From contig JALDNG010000860.1 of NCBI GenBank assembly GCA_024349245.1, positions 1 through 64,000 on the forward strand: a stretch of DNA of 64,000 nucleotides. The letters run 5' to 3'. Position numbers and translations under genes: made by a program. This stretch comes from Neodontobutis hainanensis (taxonomy: Eukaryota; Chordata; Actinopteri; Gobiiformes; Odontobutidae). Positions 60,944-64,000 of this stretch are shown here, piece after piece (position 1 is the first letter of the stretch; each line of letters opens with the position of its first letter). The notes beneath the pieces were generated by a model. The model searched no databases, was not told the DNA's origin, and worked only from the letters and a program-made list of their open reading frames with translations.

Positions 60944-63124
60944 TGAATTGTCCAATGGCGGTACAGATTTTACTTCTGTTTGTGGCGTTTCGTGGGGTGG
61001 GACTTGAATTTTTAAAATTTTTTAAATTCTGTCGAATAAAAATTTCGAATTTTTGATTGTTCATATACTTGACTAACTTCTACTCTTTTGCTGTGGATTT
61101 TTTCTTTCTAATTTTTTTGTCCTGCAGTCTATTTTCCATAGCTTTTTTAAAATTATTTTTCAGTATCATTTGATTTTTTTATTGTGAAAATTAACTTATT
61201 CGGTAGTTGTATCTTAACCTTAATATTGCTTAAGTGTACTTCAATATAACTTCCTTTTAAATTTAGGTTCTTTTACTTACCCAAGAGGAATACGAGGAAA
61301 ATGGGGTGTGTTTTCCATATTTTTTGATATATTATCTTAATTACTAATTTTGAATAATTTACGTGAAGAAACTATGTGGGCTAGGTAGTCCTGTTCCGGC
61401 CGAGGTGTTCGTATGATTTATCAAGGTTCAATATCCTTGTCCAGTCGCAGGCGAATATTTTATGTTCGATGTATGATTTATTTTATATTAAAAATCATCT
61501 TTATGTTTTTGTATATTTATGGCATTTTTACTCAATGCAACGTTTTGTTAATTTTTGATTTTTATACAATTTGTAAGTTAAGTTGAGGAATGCAGATCCA
61601 GGAGTAATTCAGGTTCTTTACAAAGTTTCTCGAACAAGCTTTTGTGAAGTTCTAAATGGTATGATTTTGTCGTTTAGACCATAAATATTTGAGATGGTTA
61701 TTGCTAAGTTTTTTAACGAGATTTTTGGTTATACGACTTACCAACAATGATAAATATGATTTCGAATTCAATTTTTTGCATGAATAGCAAATGCTGGTAA
61801 TATTTATGTTTTTCGTTTCTTCTGAGAACACAAAATTACATTTGACCCAAAAGTATTTTTTCATGGCATTTTTTTATACGTTTCTTATCTTTCCAATTAA
61901 AATTTTTAATTGCAGTAATCCATTATATTTAGACTTTGCGGGTTAATACAAACCTACTCGGGAAGGTTGTTATTTTGATTGATGTAGTTGAACAGTCGAA
62001 TAGAAGAGTTGAATGCGGTATAGTTTTTCTATCGATCAACTATTTTTGTGGAACACATAATAACTGTCGGATGTTTTATCTCACTTTAACTTGTAAAATT
62101 TATTTTTTCAGTTATTTCTTTTCTGGTACGTTGGTATATATCCGTTTACCTCCAAATTCAAATGGAATAATTTTCTTAAAAATAGGTGGCAGGAAGTATG
62201 ATCGGCCAAGATGTAGTCTTTTGTATAAATTCAGGAAGAGCGGTTCAAAGGATTGAATAATGTATTTTTTAATGAATTTTTTGCTTTATTATATCTTCAT
62301 TTGTACGTTGAATTAGTTAATTTATTTTGGTATTTTCAACTCATTCATTTATTTACCTCTTGATTTCCTTATTCTAAGTCTTCACGTCGTGGTTAATGTA
62401 GTATCAACTTTTTATTTCTGTAATTTTCTGATAATCTTTATCGTTCAATCTCTTCGATATTTTAGTTGATCCAGTTGTGTTACAATACAATTACAGACGT
62501 ATTGGTTTGACTAATAAAAGCTTGAAGAAATTCATGCTTAATATGTTGAGGTCAATATTCTTATTTATTATAATTTGTAGCTATTAAGAATTTTTCAATT
62601 TCTAAGATCCAATATTAATTATTACATTTAATTTAATTCTTGAGTTTATGTTCTTATGAGTGATTTTTTATTAGTTAGTTTTAAGAATTTTTATGATCTA
62701 ATTTTTTTGAAATTAAATATTTGGTCATTTTCTCATCTGATCTAAGTTCACCATTTTAGGAAGTCAAGTTGTGTCAGGGTCAAGTGACAGTATCATCATA
62801 AATATATTCAGGGTGTCGAAAATCTTGGTAAAATTGATCCGTTACTTTATAATTTCTCATTACATCGAATGTTTTTACGTTTTATGTTGTTGGCAATTGA
62901 AATATTTTTTTATTTACATGCACATGCCTTGTCAAAAATGAGTAGTCTACCCTCGTTTCATCTATAGTGTGTGTCTCTTAAATTACTGATTCTGTAAATT
63001 AAGAATTTAAAAACTTTTGGAGATATTCCAAATATTATTACATCTTTAGGAGCACTTAAAGGCTGTCATACCCGAAGAGTCCAACTATGAAGAGCTTGTG
63101 CAAATGTTGGACGTGTATCTGTGA
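60936..63124 (+). CDS. Multi-exon gene of unknown product
   Basis: I do not recognise this gene, but a mostly phase-consistent exon chain is visible. Exon 1 from 60936 (MAAELSNGGTDFTS) has an uncertain donor. Then 61267-61305 (VLLLTQEEYEENG), 61385-61470 (VVLFRPRCSYDLSRFNILVQ and on, phase 2 out), about 61587-61658 (NADPGVIQVLYKVSRTSFCE, phase 1 out), 61916-62018 (NLLGKVVILIDVVEQSNRRV, one internal TAG), 62760-62812 (GSQVVSGSSDSIIINIFR) and 63050-63124 (EHLKAVIPEESNYEELVQML, stop TGA). From 61267 on, each junction keeps frame. AATAAA signals follow at about 63169 and 63183. Predicted length is about 160-170 residues, mixed alpha/beta. The first ORF-like frame at 61936-62256 is partly intron. 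Confidence 0.45.
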
Positions 63125-63168
63125 GTTATTAATGTCAGATCGAACGCACGTCGGTTGGAGGAGGATAA

Positions 63169-63188
63169 AATAAAAATTGCATAATAAA
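63169..63188 (+). terminator. Polyadenylation signals
   Basis: Two AATAAA hexamers, about 45 and 60 bp after the TGA of the multi-exon gene, within an A-rich tract. Confidence 0.4.
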
Positions 63189-63855
63189 ATAAACCTCCAC
63201 AATTTATGAGTTTAAGTAAGTCAATATTTTTGTTTTCGTTTTATTTACTTTAATGTTTGGTGTTTTTTATTTTGGGATTCATTTTAGTACGTTTGATATA
63301 AGTATGAAAATACAACTGTTCAAAACTTGAAGTATAAGGTCTTCGGGATATGTTGTGCAATACTTACCTAAGCTTCATTTTTGTGTTTTGTAAAGATTTA
63401 TTCAATCTTATTTTCGCCCCTTTTAAATCAATCTTTGAACGACCGTTTTACATTTTTGGTGGATTTTTAGTGAATGTTGAAGGGTATTTACACGGACAGA
63501 GTTTGGCAGTGCATTTTCGAGACGATTAATGAATTTTAAATTCTACGATTATTCTATTCCACTCTGAATTTCATGTTTGACCAACATGTGAATTTAATCA
63601 ATTTAATTTTAAATTTTTCAAAAATGATTGTTGACTCACAATTAAAAAAGTCAATGGAAAGCATTTTATTTGGACATTTTTTTGTTTTTAAAATGAATAT
63701 ATTTTAAATTTTATAACTAGATCAAATGGAAAATAGTATTTTGTTGTTAACATGGCGTATTTTTTGTTTCAAATGAGTCAAAACTATCCGGTTATCTTCA
63801 GATGAAAATTTTCGTTGATTTACGTTTTCGGTAAGAGGCTGCTTCCTAGCTTTCG
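63189..63855. other. Gap between the multi-exon gene and the right-edge start
   Basis: Holds exon-like fragments on both strands around 63475-63530 (plus: NVEGYLHGQSLAVHFRDD; minus: NRLENALPNSVRV). The strand cannot be decided. Confidence 0.25.
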
Positions 63856-63856
63856 C

Positions 63857-63872
63857 CATTCAGCACTTCCGT
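63857..63872 (-). promoter_or_regulatory. Candidate minus-strand gene start with ETS-like motif
   Basis: On the minus strand ACGGAAGTG (63872-63864) is followed by GAATGGCGAAAG, whose ATG at 63859-63857 would open MAKARKQPLTEN, then a GTAAAT donor. ETS plus ATGGCG is a typical animal housekeeping start arrangement. No further exons are assigned. The plus strand of the same stretch also reads open (LAFAIQHFRLDVNAKCRV), so the call is weak. Confidence 0.25.
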
Positions 63873-64000
63873 CTTGATGTGAACGCCAAGTGTCGAGTAA
63901 TCTAGAATTCTCATTAAAATATCATCCTATTATCGGGTATTAGTGTTGACCATACTTCTGTGCTTTTGGTTCATTGATCCGTACCGAGGTCTCTTCTTGA
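63873..64000. other. Right window edge
   Basis: GC-richer than average. If the minus-strand start is real this is its promoter; otherwise it may be a plus-strand exon. Confidence 0.2.

Noticed and set aside
1..64000. tRNA, rRNA genes and CRISPR arrays
   Set aside because: No box A/B pair with a foldable cloverleaf, no rRNA-like conserved block and no regularly spaced repeats were seen by eye.

Overview
The window is eukaryotic and AT-rich (roughly 27-28% GC by eye). It holds GT-AG introns, AATAAA polyadenylation signals, short gene-like islands in long AT-rich spacers, and eukaryotic transposons. RFWD3, LTO1/ORAOV1 and CCDC86 relatives, plus a MULE transposase with FLYWCH-like remnants, point to an animal or close relative with a gene-poor, AT-rich genome. 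A myxozoan-like parasite would fit, but that is inference. No reading frame exceeds about 130 codons. Where a gene is recognisable, its breaks mostly look like single-base length changes in homopolymer runs. Much of the apparent pseudogenisation could therefore be residual assembly error; real decay cannot be excluded and is likelier for the transposons.

Layout. 40-690: a decayed, unidentified coding stretch. 4972-6290 (-): MULE transposon copy 1. 8200-10045: small unidentified coding islands. 11190-11490: first of three possible copies of a GC-richer coding repeat (others near 41950-42280 and 46150-46480). 12213-15163 (-): RFWD3-type RING/coiled-coil/WD40 E3 ligase, its RING split by a 1.17-kb intron. 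17220-17860 (-): an unidentified helical-looking gene. 21866-22126 (+): an intact ubiquitin-like ORF. 26633-27101 (+): CCDC86/Cgr1-like nucleolar protein. 28713-29112 (-): LTO1-like Fe-S adaptor. 30320-34600 (+): a degraded Ty3/gypsy LTR retrotransposon. 35220-35560, 38290-38569 and 42706-43090 (+): unidentified coding islands, the second resembling a terminal exon. 47600-47760: a BED-finger remnant. 50352-50532 (+): a small candidate gene with a 58-bp intron. 52455-54199 (+): MULE copy 2 with candidate terminal inverted repeats. 60936-63188 (+): an unidentified multi-exon gene whose successive splice phases mostly agree. Near 63859 (-) a further gene may start. The remainder is AT-rich spacer in which I see nothing I can support.

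Recognised genes are housekeeping: ubiquitin ligation in DNA repair (RFWD3), ribosome biogenesis (CCDC86) and Fe-S cluster delivery to the ribosome-recycling factor ABCE1 (LTO1). They do not form an operon or obvious pathway cluster. The starts of all three lie within about 70 bp of a CATGCGC-type palindrome resembling the NRF-1 element, and other candidate starts carry YY1-like (AAATGGCGGC) or ETS-like (ACGGAAGTG) motifs, so animal-type housekeeping promoter logic may apply here.
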